This document shows positions 8,726 through 18,406 of a stretch of DNA of 64,000 nucleotides, in pieces. The stretch is from assembly GCF_015207755.1 (NCBI RefSeq), contig NZ_JADEWH010000002.1, positions 248,001 through 312,000 of the forward strand, given 5' to 3'. The notes beneath the pieces were generated by a model. That model searched no databases, was not told where the DNA came from, and was given only the letters and a program-made list of their open reading frames with translations. A program made the position numbers and the translations under genes. Each line of letters begins with the position of its first letter. Within the stretch, counting starts at the first letter, position 1. This DNA comes from Nodularia sp. LEGE 06071 (GTDB lineage Bacteria > Cyanobacteriota > Cyanobacteriia > Cyanobacteriales > Nostocaceae).

Positions 8726-9534
8726 AAATAGCAGTCATGTCATGTATTCATGGCAATTATGAAGCATTAGATGCCGTCTTATTAGATATAGACCAGCAAA
8801 AAGCTGATAAAATCTTTTGTCTAGGCGACTTAGTGGGATATGGCCCTCATCCCAATGAAGTAGTTACACAAATTCGTTCTCTAGACATTCCCACCTGTGT
8901 GGGTTGTTGGGATGAAGATATTGTAGAAGGTTTGAATGCGTGTGACTGTAGTTATCCATCCTTATTAGCTGAGAAACGCGGAAAAATTGCTCATGAGTGG
9001 ACAAATAACGAAATACATCCAGAACACCGGGAATTTTTCGCCCAACTACCCCACAGTTTACGAGAGGAAAATTTAGCCTTCGTTCATGGTAGCCCTCACA
9101 GTAACCACGAGTATTTATTACCAGAACTTGATGCCTTTGCTGCCTTAGAGCGAGTACTTTCCACAGATGCAGATGTACTTTTTTGTGGACATACCCATGT
9201 GCCTTATGTACGTAATTTAGACGGAGGTAGTTTAAAAATTCGTGTCCAAGGGCAGGAAAAAGTAGCAACAGAAAAGAGCTTTAATGCTTCCCTAAAGAGG
9301 ATTGTGAATGTTGGTTCTGTAGGCGAACCCCGACATGGGCGACCCAATGCCACTTATGTAATTTACGACACAGACAACCAAAAAGTAAATCTGAGGGAAG
9401 TACCTTACGACTATGAGAAAACTTGTGCCGCAATCATTGAAAAAGGTTTACCAAAAATATTTGCGTGGCGTTTAGCCCAGGGTTTGGAATTTGCGGAAAG
9501 GGCTGATGACCCCACCCATGTTTGTACTCGGTAA
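8722..9534 (+). CDS. Metallophosphoesterase-fold protein with cysteine-substituted metal ligands
   Basis: 270 residues from a GTG start that overlaps the preceding stop. The calcineurin-like fold is evident: MSCIHGN at the position of the usual SDIHGN, GDLVGYGP, HGSPHS, and GHTHVP. The conserved aspartate of motif I is replaced by cysteine, and the GNHD motif reads GCWD, replacing asparagine by cysteine and histidine by tryptophan. Two cysteines at metal-ligand positions suggest either altered metal preference or loss of the normal phosphodiesterase reaction. Translational coupling to the CobW-like gene and the upstream Zur-like box point to a metal-related job. The substrate is unknown. Confidence 0.8.
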   Translation: MKIAVMSCIHGNYEALDAVLLDIDQQKADKIFCLGDLVGYGPHPNEVVTQIRSLDIPTCVGCWDEDIVEGLNACDCSYPSLLAEKRGKIAHEWTNNEIHPEHREFFAQLPHSLREENLAFVHGSPHSNHEYLLPELDAFAALERVLSTDADVLFCGHTHVPYVRNLDGGSLKIRVQGQEKVATEKSFNASLKRIVNVGSVGEPRHGRPNATYVIYDTDNQKVNLREVPYDYEKTCAAIIEKGLPKIFAWRLAQGLEFAERADDPTHVCTR

Positions 9535-9558
9535 TGGGGAGTAGGGAATTAGTAATCC

Positions 9559-9593
9559 AAAATCTAAAATCTAAAATCTAAAATCTAAAATCT
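9559..9593. repeat. AAAATCT heptamer tandem repeat, five copies
   Basis: Five exact copies of AAAATCT, then a sixth degenerate copy AAAATTT, lie in the 68-base gap between two paralogous metallophosphoesterase-fold genes. Confidence 0.95.
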
Positions 9594-9602
9594 AAAATTT
9601 GT

Positions 9603-10328
9603 ATGAATAGGTGGGCAATTTTAAGCGGAATTGAAGGTAATTTGGCGGCTTATGAAGCTGTAATGGCGGATATTAAGCGTCAGAATAATGTGGAGGCTTT
9701 ATATATTTTGGGCGATTTAGTCGGACCCCGGCGCGAAACTGAACAGTTAGTCAAACGAGTGCTGAACCCCCGAAGTGGAGAACTAGAACCACTGATTTGT
9801 AAAGGTTGGTGGGAAGAACAGTGTTTTATTCTCCACGGACTGGGGGGAACTGGCGAACCTACAGAATTGATGGCGAAATATGGGGGAGAAACAGTTAAAT
9901 TGCTGTGGGAGTGCGTTTCCCGTCCGATGGCACAATGGTTAATGACACTCGACTTTGGTTTTTTTGAACTAGATTCTTTGTTAATTCACGGGACAACAGT
10001 AGGAATTGACGAGGAACTTACCCCAGACACACCCCCGATTCAAATGCTAGACCGCTTATCACGAATGCAAGCCAATAACTTATTTTGTGGTCGTTCTGGT
10101 TTGGCTTTTCAATATCAGCTACAAGCAGGGTCAATTACTACCGGAGTCACAACCCTAGATAGTCCAGCATCTCCCAAAACTGTAGAAATTTCGGCGCGTC
10201 AGGTTATCGGGGTGGGTAATGTTGGCAGAAAGCCAGGGGAAGCAGTTTATACTCTCTATCATCCAGGGACGAATCATGTAGAGTTTAAAACTGTTCGTTA
10301 TGGTGTGAGTCAAGGTTTTCAGTCCTAG
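9603..10328 (+). CDS. Degenerate metallophosphoesterase paralogue (probable pseudoenzyme)
   Basis: 241 residues. It follows its paralogue after a 68-base repeat-filled gap and aligns with it along its length, but nearly all metal ligands are lost: ILSGIEGN instead of SDIHGN, GWWE instead of GNHD/E, and CGRSGL instead of GHTH. GDLVG and one HGT histidine remain. The open frame is intact and not shortened compared with a single-domain member, so it looks like a maintained non-catalytic homologue rather than a decaying gene. It may partner its neighbour or bind a ligand. It probably belongs to the same transcription unit, under the Zur-like box at 7927. Confidence 0.7.
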   Translation: MNRWAILSGIEGNLAAYEAVMADIKRQNNVEALYILGDLVGPRRETEQLVKRVLNPRSGELEPLICKGWWEEQCFILHGLGGTGEPTELMAKYGGETVKLLWECVSRPMAQWLMTLDFGFFELDSLLIHGTTVGIDEELTPDTPPIQMLDRLSRMQANNLFCGRSGLAFQYQLQAGSITTGVTTLDSPASPKTVEISARQVIGVGNVGRKPGEAVYTLYHPGTNHVEFKTVRYGVSQGFQS

Positions 10329-10421
10329 TCAGATGTCACACCGGAAATAGTTACTAGCTGATAAACAACTAGCCTTATACTAAATTAATATAGGACTACT
10401 ATTTGACTTTTGAACAGACAC

Positions 10422-10500
10422 GTAGGGTGTGTTAGCGGTAGCGTAACGCACCAAAGCCTTAATAATGGTGCGTTACGGACTTCATCCTAACGCACCCTAC
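10422..10500. repeat. Palindromic MITE-like element, copy 1
   Basis: The outer arms GTAGGGTGTGTTAG (10422-10435) and CTAACGCACCCTAC (10487-10500) pair with a single G-U type mismatch; the inner arms GTAACGCACCA and TGGTGCGTTAC pair perfectly. The 79-base unit can fold almost entirely. A related copy with compensating base changes lies near 35594-35680. The rest of the gap 10329-10672 holds a CAGATGGACACAGATGGACG repeat of a kind common between cyanobacterial genes and no convincing gene. Confidence 0.8.
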
Positions 10501-10672
10501 AATACTACAATACTTAATTTTTTCATAAATCAAACCGGATTCCTATATGAAGCTGCATGGAATAAAATATCCAGAATAATTGAACGCAGATGGACACAGA
10601 TGGACGCAGATAAAGATGGATTAATCAAGGAATGTCAGGATGATGTGCAGCTTCACATAAAATTGGTATTAA

Positions 10673-11101
10673 TTATTTAAATTTATCTAACTTGTTGGCG
10701 CAACCTTCCAAAACCATATCGCCCCGGATGAAAAGTGCTGAGTAAGGATGTAAGTTGTCTGACATTCCATCGCTACAGCTATCGACTTTTTTGATAATTA
10801 ACATACTGTTTGCTTTGTCACCCAGTCGATACACTCGCACTGTATCTGGGGTGCGTCCATCAGCCCCCAATGGTTTGACAGAGGGGAAAGTTTGCTTTTC
10901 GTCAGTTCCTAATGAAGAATAGACAATTTCAGTTTGGGTAACATCGACACTCCAAAATGGTTCAGTACCATAAGCCCGAAATTCTAGATTGTCGGTAGTA
11001 GGATTGCTGGAAATTACTGGATTATTGTCATTATTGGTGCTGTTAGCTGGTACGCAACTACTCAGTCCTAATAAAAGAGTGCAAAAGATGAAAGTTTTCA
11101 T
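10673..11101 (-). CDS. COG3650-type lipoprotein
   Basis: 142 residues from the ATG at 11101. The signal peptide MKTFIFCTLLLGLSSC ends in a lipobox with the lipidated cysteine at residue 16, followed by a low-complexity asparagine/threonine linker. The mature domain begins with FRAYGTEPFWSVDV, the typical opening of the COG3650 family of putative periplasmic/lipoprotein domains, and includes two further cysteines (VDSCSDG and LEGCANK) that may form a disulfide. No catalytic function is known. It is encoded alone, opposite to its neighbours. Confidence 0.75.
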   Translation of the reverse strand: MKTFIFCTLLLGLSSCVPANSTNNDNNPVISSNPTTDNLEFRAYGTEPFWSVDVTQTEIVYSSLGTDEKQTFPSVKPLGADGRTPDTVRVYRLGDKANSMLIIKKVDSCSDGMSDNLHPYSALFIRGDMVLEGCANKLDKFK

Positions 11102-11239
11102 GAAATCAACAATGTATAACAACTAATACACTTTACCTACAATTACGGAAGCCGTCAGGTAGAATTTCTGAGAATTACCGTGGCTTCAGCCTGTGGAGTG
11201 TCAAAATATGAGATGTAACGTTTATTTGCAAAGTCAGTT

Positions 11240-11524
11240 ATGCCGAAAGCAATTTGGAATGGTACTGTGTTAGCCGAAAGCGATAACACAATTGTGGTCG
11301 AAGGTAACCATTATTTCCCAACCGACGCTATCAATAAGGAATACTTCCAAGAAAGTAATACTCATAGTACTTGTCCTTGGAAAGGTGTTGCTAGCTACTA
11401 CAGTATCGAAGTTGATGGACAGACCAACCAAGATGCAGCCTGGTACTATCCTAGTGCCAAAGAGAAGGCTAAAAATATTGAAGGCTATGTCGCTTTCTGG
11501 AAAGGTGTGAAAGTCGAAGCTTAG
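11240..11524 (+). CDS. DUF427 domain-containing protein
   Basis: 94 residues, the usual length of a single DUF427 domain. Typical segments are AIWNGTVLAESDNTIVVEGNHYFP, STCPWKGVASYYSI and AAWYYPSAKEKAKNIEGYVAFWKGV. The conserved TCPWKG and final FWKGV motifs identify the family with confidence; its biochemical role is unknown. It is a small cytosolic protein in a single-gene unit. Confidence 0.92.
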   Translation: MPKAIWNGTVLAESDNTIVVEGNHYFPTDAINKEYFQESNTHSTCPWKGVASYYSIEVDGQTNQDAAWYYPSAKEKAKNIEGYVAFWKGVKVEA

Positions 11525-11656
11525 TTTGTAGTTGACCTTTGTAAAAATTTCGACTTTTAACTGCTGGTTTTTACGGTTCTAATTTAAAAGACAATGTAGC
11601 AAAATATATGGTGTCTGACGGGTATGAGGTACTATATATTTTGCTCAGTTTTTTGA

Positions 11657-11788
11657 ATGCAAGAAATAAACTCTGCTAATTTTGCGCGATCGCCTCCGTT
11701 GCGTGAGCAGAATTATTATTTGCTTGCTCCTCAAAAGCCAGAAGACCATAAAAAAATTAAAAATTGTTTGAATGGAGGTTTTATTTAA
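11657..11788 (+). CDS. Possible 43-residue small ORF
   Basis: ATG at 11657, stop TAA at 11786-11788, three bases before the start of the next gene. The product is polar (contains YYLLAPQKPEDHKKIKN) with no recognisable motif. The tight spacing to the downstream gene suggests a leader or a coupled small protein, but its codon pattern is not decisive, and a HIP1-like site inside it could be intergenic. Its ATG is not preceded by a clear ribosome binding site. Confidence 0.25.
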   Translation: MQEINSANFARSPPLREQNYYLLAPQKPEDHKKIKNCLNGGFI

Positions 11789-11791
11789 AAG

Positions 11792-12163
11792 ATGAATCCC
11801 AAACCCAAGTTAGAAATTAGGCAGAAAAAAACATTTCCTTTATTCCTGCTAGCCTCAAGTACTTTTGGACTTTTTAGAGCTTATTCAACTGGATTCTCAG
11901 AAGGATTTTCTCTCATGGTGATTCTGAGTTTAATAGCTTTCATTGTATGTCTTTTAGCACTAATATTTCCCGCAATTGTGATCACTCCAAATGATATTCG
12001 GGTGATGATTTTGTGGGGAATAACAATAAAAGTTTATCCCTATTATCCTGAAGAAATTTCTATCAGAAATGACAATATTTATATTAATGATAAACAAATT
12101 GTTTCAATTGCGTTAATGGATATTACTATTAGAGAGTTAAGAGAATTTTTCGAGGATGTCTGA
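11792..12163 (+). CDS. Hypothetical two-helix membrane protein (PH-like tail)
   Basis: 123 residues. Two hydrophobic helices (about residues 17-33 and 40-66) are followed by a short domain of alternating strands (AIVITPNDIRVMILWG, ISIRNDNIYINDKQIVSIALMDI) reminiscent of bacterial PH-like membrane domains, though this is only an impression from the pattern. GGAGG lies 13 bases upstream of the ATG. No named family is recognised. Confidence 0.5.
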   Translation: MNPKPKLEIRQKKTFPLFLLASSTFGLFRAYSTGFSEGFSLMVILSLIAFIVCLLALIFPAIVITPNDIRVMILWGITIKVYPYYPEEISIRNDNIYINDKQIVSIALMDITIRELREFFEDV

Positions 12164-12279
12164 TAGAGTAGCGCTGAATGCAAAACACACACTCAGCGAA
12201 TGCTATCTTGATGGGACAAAATACAGCACTTTGCAAGTAAATGAAGTGCAGATTTTAATATTATATATAAATTTTGTGG

Positions 12280-12301
12280 GGGAGGGAATCTTTGCCCTCC
12301 C
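12280..12301. terminator. Hairpin between convergent genes
   Basis: GGGAGGG and CCCTCCC form a seven-base-pair stem around an eight-base loop, placed between the stop of the plus-strand small gene (12163) and the stop of the minus-strand CheA gene (12361). It could serve both strands; there is no long T-tract on either side. Confidence 0.5.
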
Positions 12302-12360
12302 TTGAGTACTTTGATCAGATGAAATGTGCTGTAGATCAAGTTGAGGTAAGAGTTTACAGC

Positions 12361-15264
12361 TTAATGAGATGTTGCTTTATCAGGTACATTACCAATAATC
12401 TCCTCAAGAGTTTTTAATAATTGTTGCTCGTTATAAGGTTTAGAAAAATACGCCTGCGCTCCTAATTGCATGGCTAATTCTCGATGTTTATTACTACTAC
12501 GAGAAGTCAGCATAGTAACTGGGATATGTTTCATATCCATGCTGGAATTAATCCATCCTAAGAAGCCATAACCATCAAGGCGAGGCATTTCAATATCACA
12601 AATTACGGCGGCAACTTTCAAACCACTTTCTAGTTTTTCTAAAGCATCTTGACCATCTTTGGCTTGTTCTACTTCATATCCTCCTTTTTCGAGAGTCAAA
12701 GCTAAGAAGCGGCGAACATTTATTGAGTCATCGATGATTAAAATTGTACCTTTGTGATTAGCAGGTGTCGCTGATATTTTGTGATTATCAAAGAAAAGAA
12801 AAGGAGTTTTTAATCTGACTGATGGTAATTGATTGTTTTTAGGCGTAGGCTGATTGGTAGCAATCCAATAGAGTAAATCGTTGGTGTTAACTAATGCTAA
12901 TACTCGACCATCACCGAGAATTGTGCAGTTACTAAAACCTGCGGGTAAAGGTATATTACCCTCGACTTGGCGAATGGCTAATTCTTGTTCACCCCAGCAA
13001 CGGTCTACCTGAATGGCTACTGTCTGATTATTGCCTTTAACTATTAAGACGCTGCTAGCATCTATGGCTGGGCGAGTTTCTAGTTCTGGGTTATCGTAGC
13101 GGGGGCAATTAAACTCGAAATAGCGACCAAGGCGAATCAGTGGTAATGTAGAGTCTTGCCAATTAATGACTTCGCTATCCGCCATTGAGAATACTTGCTC
13201 TTTTGGCAATAAAAATATTTCGGAAATCACTTCTGTGGGAAATGCCAATAACATTTTATTGCTTTCTACTAGCAGAACTCGCGCTACGGAAAGTGTAAAT
13301 GGTACTGACAAAGTAAAGGTAGTGCCAACTCCTAATTCGGTGTCGACTGTAATATCTCCGCGGACTGATTTCAGGTTATTACGTACTATATCCATGCCGA
13401 CACCTCGACCGGATAAGGCTGTTACTTGGTCGGAAGTGGTAAATCCTGGTTCAAAAATTATTGATAATAATTCTTCTTCGCTAGCATTAGCGACTAAAGC
13501 AGCATCTAAACCCATAGTTACGGCACGGGAGCGAATTTTTTCTAATGAAATTCCCCGACCATCATCACGCATAGTAATAATTGTGCGATTGCTGCGGTGG
13601 GTAGCTGTAATTTCAATTAATCCTTCTTCTGGTTTTCCTAACTGGCGGCGAGTATTAGGGTCTTCGATACCATGATCAAAGGCATTTCTTAATAAGTGCA
13701 TTATTGGCTCATTTAATGCTTCTAAAATGCTGCGTTCAATTAAGGTATTGCCACCTTCAACTTGCAAATGAACATTTTTACCATACTCTACATTCAGGTC
13801 ACGCAAAGCTCTAGGAAAACGCTCGATTAAATCGGATAATGGCCGCATCCGAATGTGAGTAAGTTTTGTTTGTAATTGTTTGGATGTTTTATTAAGTTTC
13901 CGCGCGATTTGATCTGTATCGTCAACGCTTAATTGAATATCTGTTGCGACTTCCTGCACTTGAATAATGGTTTCCATCACTTCCTGCGATCGCAAGTTTA
14001 ATTTTTGATGGCGTTCCATTTCTAAGGCATCAAGTTCTGGTATATCTTCTACATTGTTTGATTCTCGGAATTGCCCACTAGCTGTCTTGGAAATTTTAGC
14101 ATATGCTGTACGCAATTCATGGTTTTCTCGGTCGAGTCTTTGCACTCGCTGATTGAGGCTACGCACAAGTTTGCGTAATTTTTCTAGTTGGGAATTGAAG
14201 CCATTGCGCTGGACGGTCAGTTCCCCAAATAAATCATTAATTTCCTCAAGTTGTTTACTCGGAACTCGCACAGTATTTTCCGCACTTTCCCGGTCTTGAC
14301 CGACACTATTTTGCTCATCTGTGTGGTCGATAAAATTGTCATCTGTGGTGGTATTTTCTGAATAAGCTACTGTACTTGATTCGGGAATATTCACAGATGT
14401 TAAATCATCTGTAGCTGCGGCATCTTCAATAAATTCGGCGATCGCATCAACTGTTGACTGTGGTTGATCGGGGATATCATCGACTAGTGTATCTAGATCC
14501 AGCTTTGTGGGTAAACTATCTCGTTGATTTGTTAAGATCAAAGCCTGCGATCGCCGCCATGATTGCAATGCTAACTGAGCAATTCCGAGAATGCGATCGC
14601 TACTAGCAGTGCCTATATGATCTTCTATGGATTGACACAGACTCGTAAAGGCTGGTAATTGCAGCATTTCCCCCAGACCGCCCAATTCAGCCGCCATAAT
14701 CACTAATTCTTCTTGTAGGCTAGGGTGAGCGCTATCTGCTAATATCGACTCTAGACGCTGCAAACATCCTTCCACTTCGGTTTCAAACAGCATGGGGACA
14801 ATATCTTGTCCGTCTTCTGGCGATAACATGGTGAACGCATCTTCAGGCGTAGGTTCACCCAGGCGATCGCGCAATTCGTCATATACTGGATAACAAAAGC
14901 TACTTAACCACTGGTCTTCTATCTCATTTCCTTGTGATAGTGATTCTACTATCTGCCGCAGCCAGTCAACTCCAGAAAGTAGCAAACTTTGTAAATGCGT
15001 GTCAATATCTAGAGCATTTTTGCGAGTTTTTAAGACTTTAAAAGAATCTTCCAAACGGTGCGCTAAATCACTAAGCGTCCGAAATCCCATCATCCCAGCG
15101 CCGCCCTTGATAGAATGAGCCGCGCGCAGTGCAGCATTAATTCTCTCTAAATCGATGCGGTTACTGGTGTTAATTTCCAGCAACACAGCTTCTAGGGTAT
15201 TCAGGTAATCTCTCGCTTCTTCCAGAAACTGCATCTGGATTTCTAGTTCTTTATCCTTTGACAT
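12361..15264 (-). CDS. CheA-like hybrid histidine kinase (HPt-HATPase-CheW-REC)
   Basis: 967 residues. An N-terminal HPt domain has the phosphorylated histidine in RAAHSIKGGAGMMGF (about residue 50). A long acidic linker is followed by a CheA dimerisation helix (ELTVQRNGFNSQLEKL), an HATPase with LLRNAFDHGIEDP, DDGRGIS and GRGVGMDIVRNNL, a CheW-like regulatory domain, and a C-terminal receiver with DDS, ICDIEMP and the lysine in YFSKPY. It is the last gene of a minus-strand PatA-like/CheY/CheW/MCP/CheA cluster. That order matches the Pix, Ptx and Hmp systems, which control type IV pilus motility (phototaxis, hormogonium gliding) in cyanobacteria. It is cytosolic and acts with the MCP through CheW. 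Confidence 0.93.
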   Translation of the reverse strand: MSKDKELEIQMQFLEEARDYLNTLEAVLLEINTSNRIDLERINAALRAAHSIKGGAGMMGFRTLSDLAHRLEDSFKVLKTRKNALDIDTHLQSLLLSGVDWLRQIVESLSQGNEIEDQWLSSFCYPVYDELRDRLGEPTPEDAFTMLSPEDGQDIVPMLFETEVEGCLQRLESILADSAHPSLQEELVIMAAELGGLGEMLQLPAFTSLCQSIEDHIGTASSDRILGIAQLALQSWRRSQALILTNQRDSLPTKLDLDTLVDDIPDQPQSTVDAIAEFIEDAAATDDLTSVNIPESSTVAYSENTTTDDNFIDHTDEQNSVGQDRESAENTVRVPSKQLEEINDLFGELTVQRNGFNSQLEKLRKLVRSLNQRVQRLDRENHELRTAYAKISKTASGQFRESNNVEDIPELDALEMERHQKLNLRSQEVMETIIQVQEVATDIQLSVDDTDQIARKLNKTSKQLQTKLTHIRMRPLSDLIERFPRALRDLNVEYGKNVHLQVEGGNTLIERSILEALNEPIMHLLRNAFDHGIEDPNTRRQLGKPEEGLIEITATHRSNRTIITMRDDGRGISLEKIRSRAVTMGLDAALVANASEEELLSIIFEPGFTTSDQVTALSGRGVGMDIVRNNLKSVRGDITVDTELGVGTTFTLSVPFTLSVARVLLVESNKMLLAFPTEVISEIFLLPKEQVFSMADSEVINWQDSTLPLIRLGRYFEFNCPRYDNPELETRPAIDASSVLIVKGNNQTVAIQVDRCWGEQELAIRQVEGNIPLPAGFSNCTILGDGRVLALVNTNDLLYWIATNQPTPKNNQLPSVRLKTPFLFFDNHKISATPANHKGTILIIDDSINVRRFLALTLEKGGYEVEQAKDGQDALEKLESGLKVAAVICDIEMPRLDGYGFLGWINSSMDMKHIPVTMLTSRSSNKHRELAMQLGAQAYFSKPYNEQQLLKTLEEIIGNVPDKATSH

Positions 15265-15566
15265 AGTTTTGATTATTTAGTTATTAGTTATTAGTCATTA
15301 GTCATTAGTTAGTGATTTACGAGAAATAAATTATCCAACTTGTATATCCAACACAATTTTTTATTGTATTTTTTGTCTTTCTTGTCTCAAATAATTAATT
15401 GGAAGTCCCTGATTACTCCTTGCTGATAAAAATTCTGTATGATAGCTTGCGTGGCGTAGCCATAGATGCGTCGAACTATATGAGGAACGAACCGCAAAGG
15501 ACGCAAAGTACACAAAGACAGAAAGACAGAAAGACAGAAAGACAGAAAGAAATTCAGCTAACGTGC
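15265..15566. other. Repeat-filled gap between MCP and CheA genes
   Basis: This 302-base spacer inside the chemotaxis-type operon holds TTATTAGTCATTAGTCATTAG heptamers near 15279-15311, a copy of the dispersed GCTTGCGTGGCGTAGCCATAG motif at 15445-15465, and four exact GACAGAAA octamers at 15517-15548. I see no gene in it. Such expansions may create distance or an extra promoter between operon genes. Confidence 0.8.
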
Positions 15567-17819
15567 TTAACTGACTTTGAAGGTTTCCACTGTTTCTTGT
15601 AACTGCTGGGAAATTTCACCAGTTTGATGCAGAGATTTGGAAACCACTTCCGAAGAATCGCTGGTACGTTGTGAAATAGCAGCGATATCTTGCATCAATT
15701 GACTAACAGCTTGGGATGTTTGTAACTGAGATGCAGTTGCAGTGGAAATCGACTGTACCAAAAAATCTATTTGCTGCGATACATCCAAAATTTGACTCAG
15801 GCTTTGCTTCGCTTCTTCGACAATCTGAGTCCCTACCTCCACTTGGGAAGTTCCTATTTCCATAGCTTGCACCACTTCGCTGGTTTCTCGTTGAATATTC
15901 TCAACAATTAGCTCAATTTCTTCGGTAGCTGAAGCACTCCGGAGGGCTAATTCTCCCACTTCTTCCGCCACGACAGCAAAACCTTGTCCTTCTTCACCAG
16001 CACGGGCGGCTTCTATCCCGGCGTTGATAGCGAGTAAGTTAGTTTGGGTGGCGATTTGATTAATTAAGGACACCACATGAGAAATTTGTTGCGAAGATTC
16101 CCCCAGGCGTTTGACTTTTTTCGCCGTGTCATCCACTGTTTCCCGTAAACCCAGAATATTCTGCACTGTCAAATCCATTGCTTGTCCACTTTTCGTAGCA
16201 GTTTGGGACGCATTATTGGCAATAATTGCCGCTTTTTGGGCATTTTCGGCGACACTTTTCATGCAATTAGTCATTTCGTCTACAGCATCCAGAGTGCGGT
16301 TAATTTCAGCAGCTTGAGTAATTGCGTCTTCGGCTAGTTGGCTGATTGCGGCTTCGTTAGCACCAATTGCGCCATTTACTTGCGTAGCAGCTTGCTGAAC
16401 TTGGGTGACAATATCTCTGAGACTTTCCACAATGGAATTAAAAAAGTCAGCCACAGTCCCCATTTCCCCAGCCGTCACATCTGCACGTACTGTCAAGTCA
16501 CCTCTCGCCGCCCCTTCTACTTGACTGAGTAGTTCTAAAAGTTGCATTTGCAGTGTTTTATCTGAACCTGGTTCGCTATTCTGCCTAAATTGTTGTTGTT
16601 GAGTTAATACCTGTAATTGTACGGCTACTAAGTTAAAATTAGCACTGATTTTCTCTAACCACTCATCTGGCTGTGCTGTTTCCCAACGGGTATCGAGTTC
16701 ACCTTGAGCTAGCTGGGATAAAGCCGCAGCCCCATTGAAAATTGGTTGTATACTACGCTGGACTAACCAAAGTGCGATCGCACCTGCAATCAATGCTAAT
16801 AGTATGGTGCTGATGACTATGGTTTGCAATAATTGTCTTTGAGGTGCAAAAGCAATTGCTGTATCTGTCGTCAAAAGTAATTGCCAGTTTAAATCAGGTA
16901 AGCCCTCCAGTTTGCCAGATGGGACATAACTGATTAATTCTGGCTTTTGATTAATTGTGTGAATTGTAGTGAAATTATTAGCTTGGTTGGCTGCGATTAA
17001 ATTAGCTAAACCTGATGATTCTGCGCCCAATAATTCTGTTTGCGTAGTCAGAAAAACTTTTCCAGAATTGTCGAGCAAATAATATTGACTGCCATTAGCT
17101 GTATAGTTCTGAGTCACCCCTGCTAAAGATTCTACAGGCATCCTGACGCTAACCACAGCGATAGTTTCACCTGTCACGGCATTTTTAACGGGTGCAGCCA
17201 TATTAATCACTGATTTTTCGGGCTGACTAATTACAGGAGCATCTTTTTGCAGAATCTCCTCAAAATTGTCAGCATTTTCCGCATTATTTAGAGGTGCGCC
17301 AGTAGATTGGACAATCAAGTTCTGGGCAGGATCAAAGATGGCGATGCTATCATAAGCTTTGTGAGTATTGACAAAGCTATCTAAAAATGCTTGCTTCTCG
17401 GAATTTCTGGTATTTCTATCAACTCTGGTATTTGTAAAAAACGGTGATTGGGAGATGATTTGAATATCTTCATATCGCCCCAACATCAAGCGGTTAATTT
17501 GCTCTGTTAATTTGGTAGCTGTCGCTGCATGAGAGGCGTTAATTTGTTTAGTCATCGATTTATGAGCTAAACTATAGGCGATCGCACCTATGGCAAATAT
17601 GGGTAAAGTCGTGATGGCGATCGCTAAAATTGCCGCTTTCCTGCCTAAACTGAGTCTTTGAATATATTGCACCACATAATTCCGATAATCATCTTTAGCT
17701 ATTTTTGTATTATACTTACCTGACAGTTCTCTCTGACCATCAGTAATTGTTGGCGATGAAATCAAAGATGCCTGATTTTGAGAATCACTACTTTTACCCT
17801 TGTCAGTCCGATTAAACAT
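15567..17819 (-). CDS. Methyl-accepting chemotaxis protein with extracytoplasmic sensor
   Basis: 750 residues. Cytosolic N-terminal tail (about 1-62), first transmembrane helix near 63-87, a large periplasmic dCache-like sensor region (about 88-330), second transmembrane helix near 332-352, HAMP, then a long MCP signalling coiled coil whose hairpin tip carries the conserved [20 protein letters not shown] segment. There are no GAF bilin-binding domains, in contrast to PixJ/PtxD photoreceptors; this favours an HmpD-like receptor for a non-light or unknown cue. It receives input at the membrane and signals through the CheW and CheA encoded on either side. Confidence 0.92.
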   Translation of the reverse strand: MFNRTDKGKSSDSQNQASLISSPTITDGQRELSGKYNTKIAKDDYRNYVVQYIQRLSLGRKAAILAIAITTLPIFAIGAIAYSLAHKSMTKQINASHAATATKLTEQINRLMLGRYEDIQIISQSPFFTNTRVDRNTRNSEKQAFLDSFVNTHKAYDSIAIFDPAQNLIVQSTGAPLNNAENADNFEEILQKDAPVISQPEKSVINMAAPVKNAVTGETIAVVSVRMPVESLAGVTQNYTANGSQYYLLDNSGKVFLTTQTELLGAESSGLANLIAANQANNFTTIHTINQKPELISYVPSGKLEGLPDLNWQLLLTTDTAIAFAPQRQLLQTIVISTILLALIAGAIALWLVQRSIQPIFNGAAALSQLAQGELDTRWETAQPDEWLEKISANFNLVAVQLQVLTQQQQFRQNSEPGSDKTLQMQLLELLSQVEGAARGDLTVRADVTAGEMGTVADFFNSIVESLRDIVTQVQQAATQVNGAIGANEAAISQLAEDAITQAAEINRTLDAVDEMTNCMKSVAENAQKAAIIANNASQTATKSGQAMDLTVQNILGLRETVDDTAKKVKRLGESSQQISHVVSLINQIATQTNLLAINAGIEAARAGEEGQGFAVVAEEVGELALRSASATEEIELIVENIQRETSEVVQAMEIGTSQVEVGTQIVEEAKQSLSQILDVSQQIDFLVQSISTATASQLQTSQAVSQLMQDIAAISQRTSDSSEVVSKSLHQTGEISQQLQETVETFKVS

Positions 17820-17878
17820 ACTGTAATTTGATGGAATAGGTAAATTAAAAATACTAACAATCTGACTTTTATTAGCAT

Positions 17879-18406
17879 CTACTCACTGTGGAAAATAGGA
17901 GAATGCGCCAGAAAATGTGCATCTAAAACCAGCAAAATTTCCTCATCTTGGACAACACACCCGCTTAAATAAGGCACTAAACTAGATGCAACTTGTCCCA
18001 CGGGAGACTCAATATCATCAGACATAAATTTAGTTATACCTTTAATCTCGTGGACAACTAAGCCTAAAAGCAGTGATTCCACCTTAATCACGATAATATT
18101 ATACTGCCTTAATCGACCTTCTAAAAATTCTAAATTCAGCATTCTTGGCAAATCAATTGCCCAAATTATCCGACTCCGCCAATTCATTAATCCTAATATA
18201 CAAGGCGGCATATTTGGCATTGAAGTTACAGACTCAACTGGTAAAATCACTGCTTCTTGCGTGTAATTCATGGATACAATAGCAGTAGTCTGTTGATTTA
18301 AATTGAATTTGAGATAGCTATTGACCAAATTATTTTGACTTAGTTCTTGGTCAACTATAATTCTAGAATTATTCATGGGATTAAAGCACCACTGATTTAA
18401 TAGCAC
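17879..18406 (-). CDS. CheW-like adaptor protein
   Basis: 175 residues. A CheW domain covers most of the protein: [33 protein letters not shown] is the typical ligand-binding strand and loop block (here read in pieces), and [19 protein letters not shown] is the second conserved segment. It links the MCP to the CheA kinase. The start region overlaps the 3' end of the upstream CheY-like gene by 26 bases, showing translational coupling. It belongs to the five-gene minus-strand cluster. Confidence 0.88.
   Translation of the reverse strand: MLLNQWCFNPMNNSRIIVDQELSQNNLVNSYLKFNLNQQTTAIVSMNYTQEAVILPVESVTSMPNMPPCILGLMNWRSRIIWAIDLPRMLNLEFLEGRLRQYNIIVIKVESLLLGLVVHEIKGITKFMSDDIESPVGQVASSLVPYLSGCVVQDEEILLVLDAHFLAHSPIFHSE

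Noticed and set aside
10465-10680. 71-codon frame with a WTQMDADKD segment
   Set aside because: It starts in a palindromic element and contains a common intergenic repeat peptide seen across cyanobacterial spacers; not a gene.
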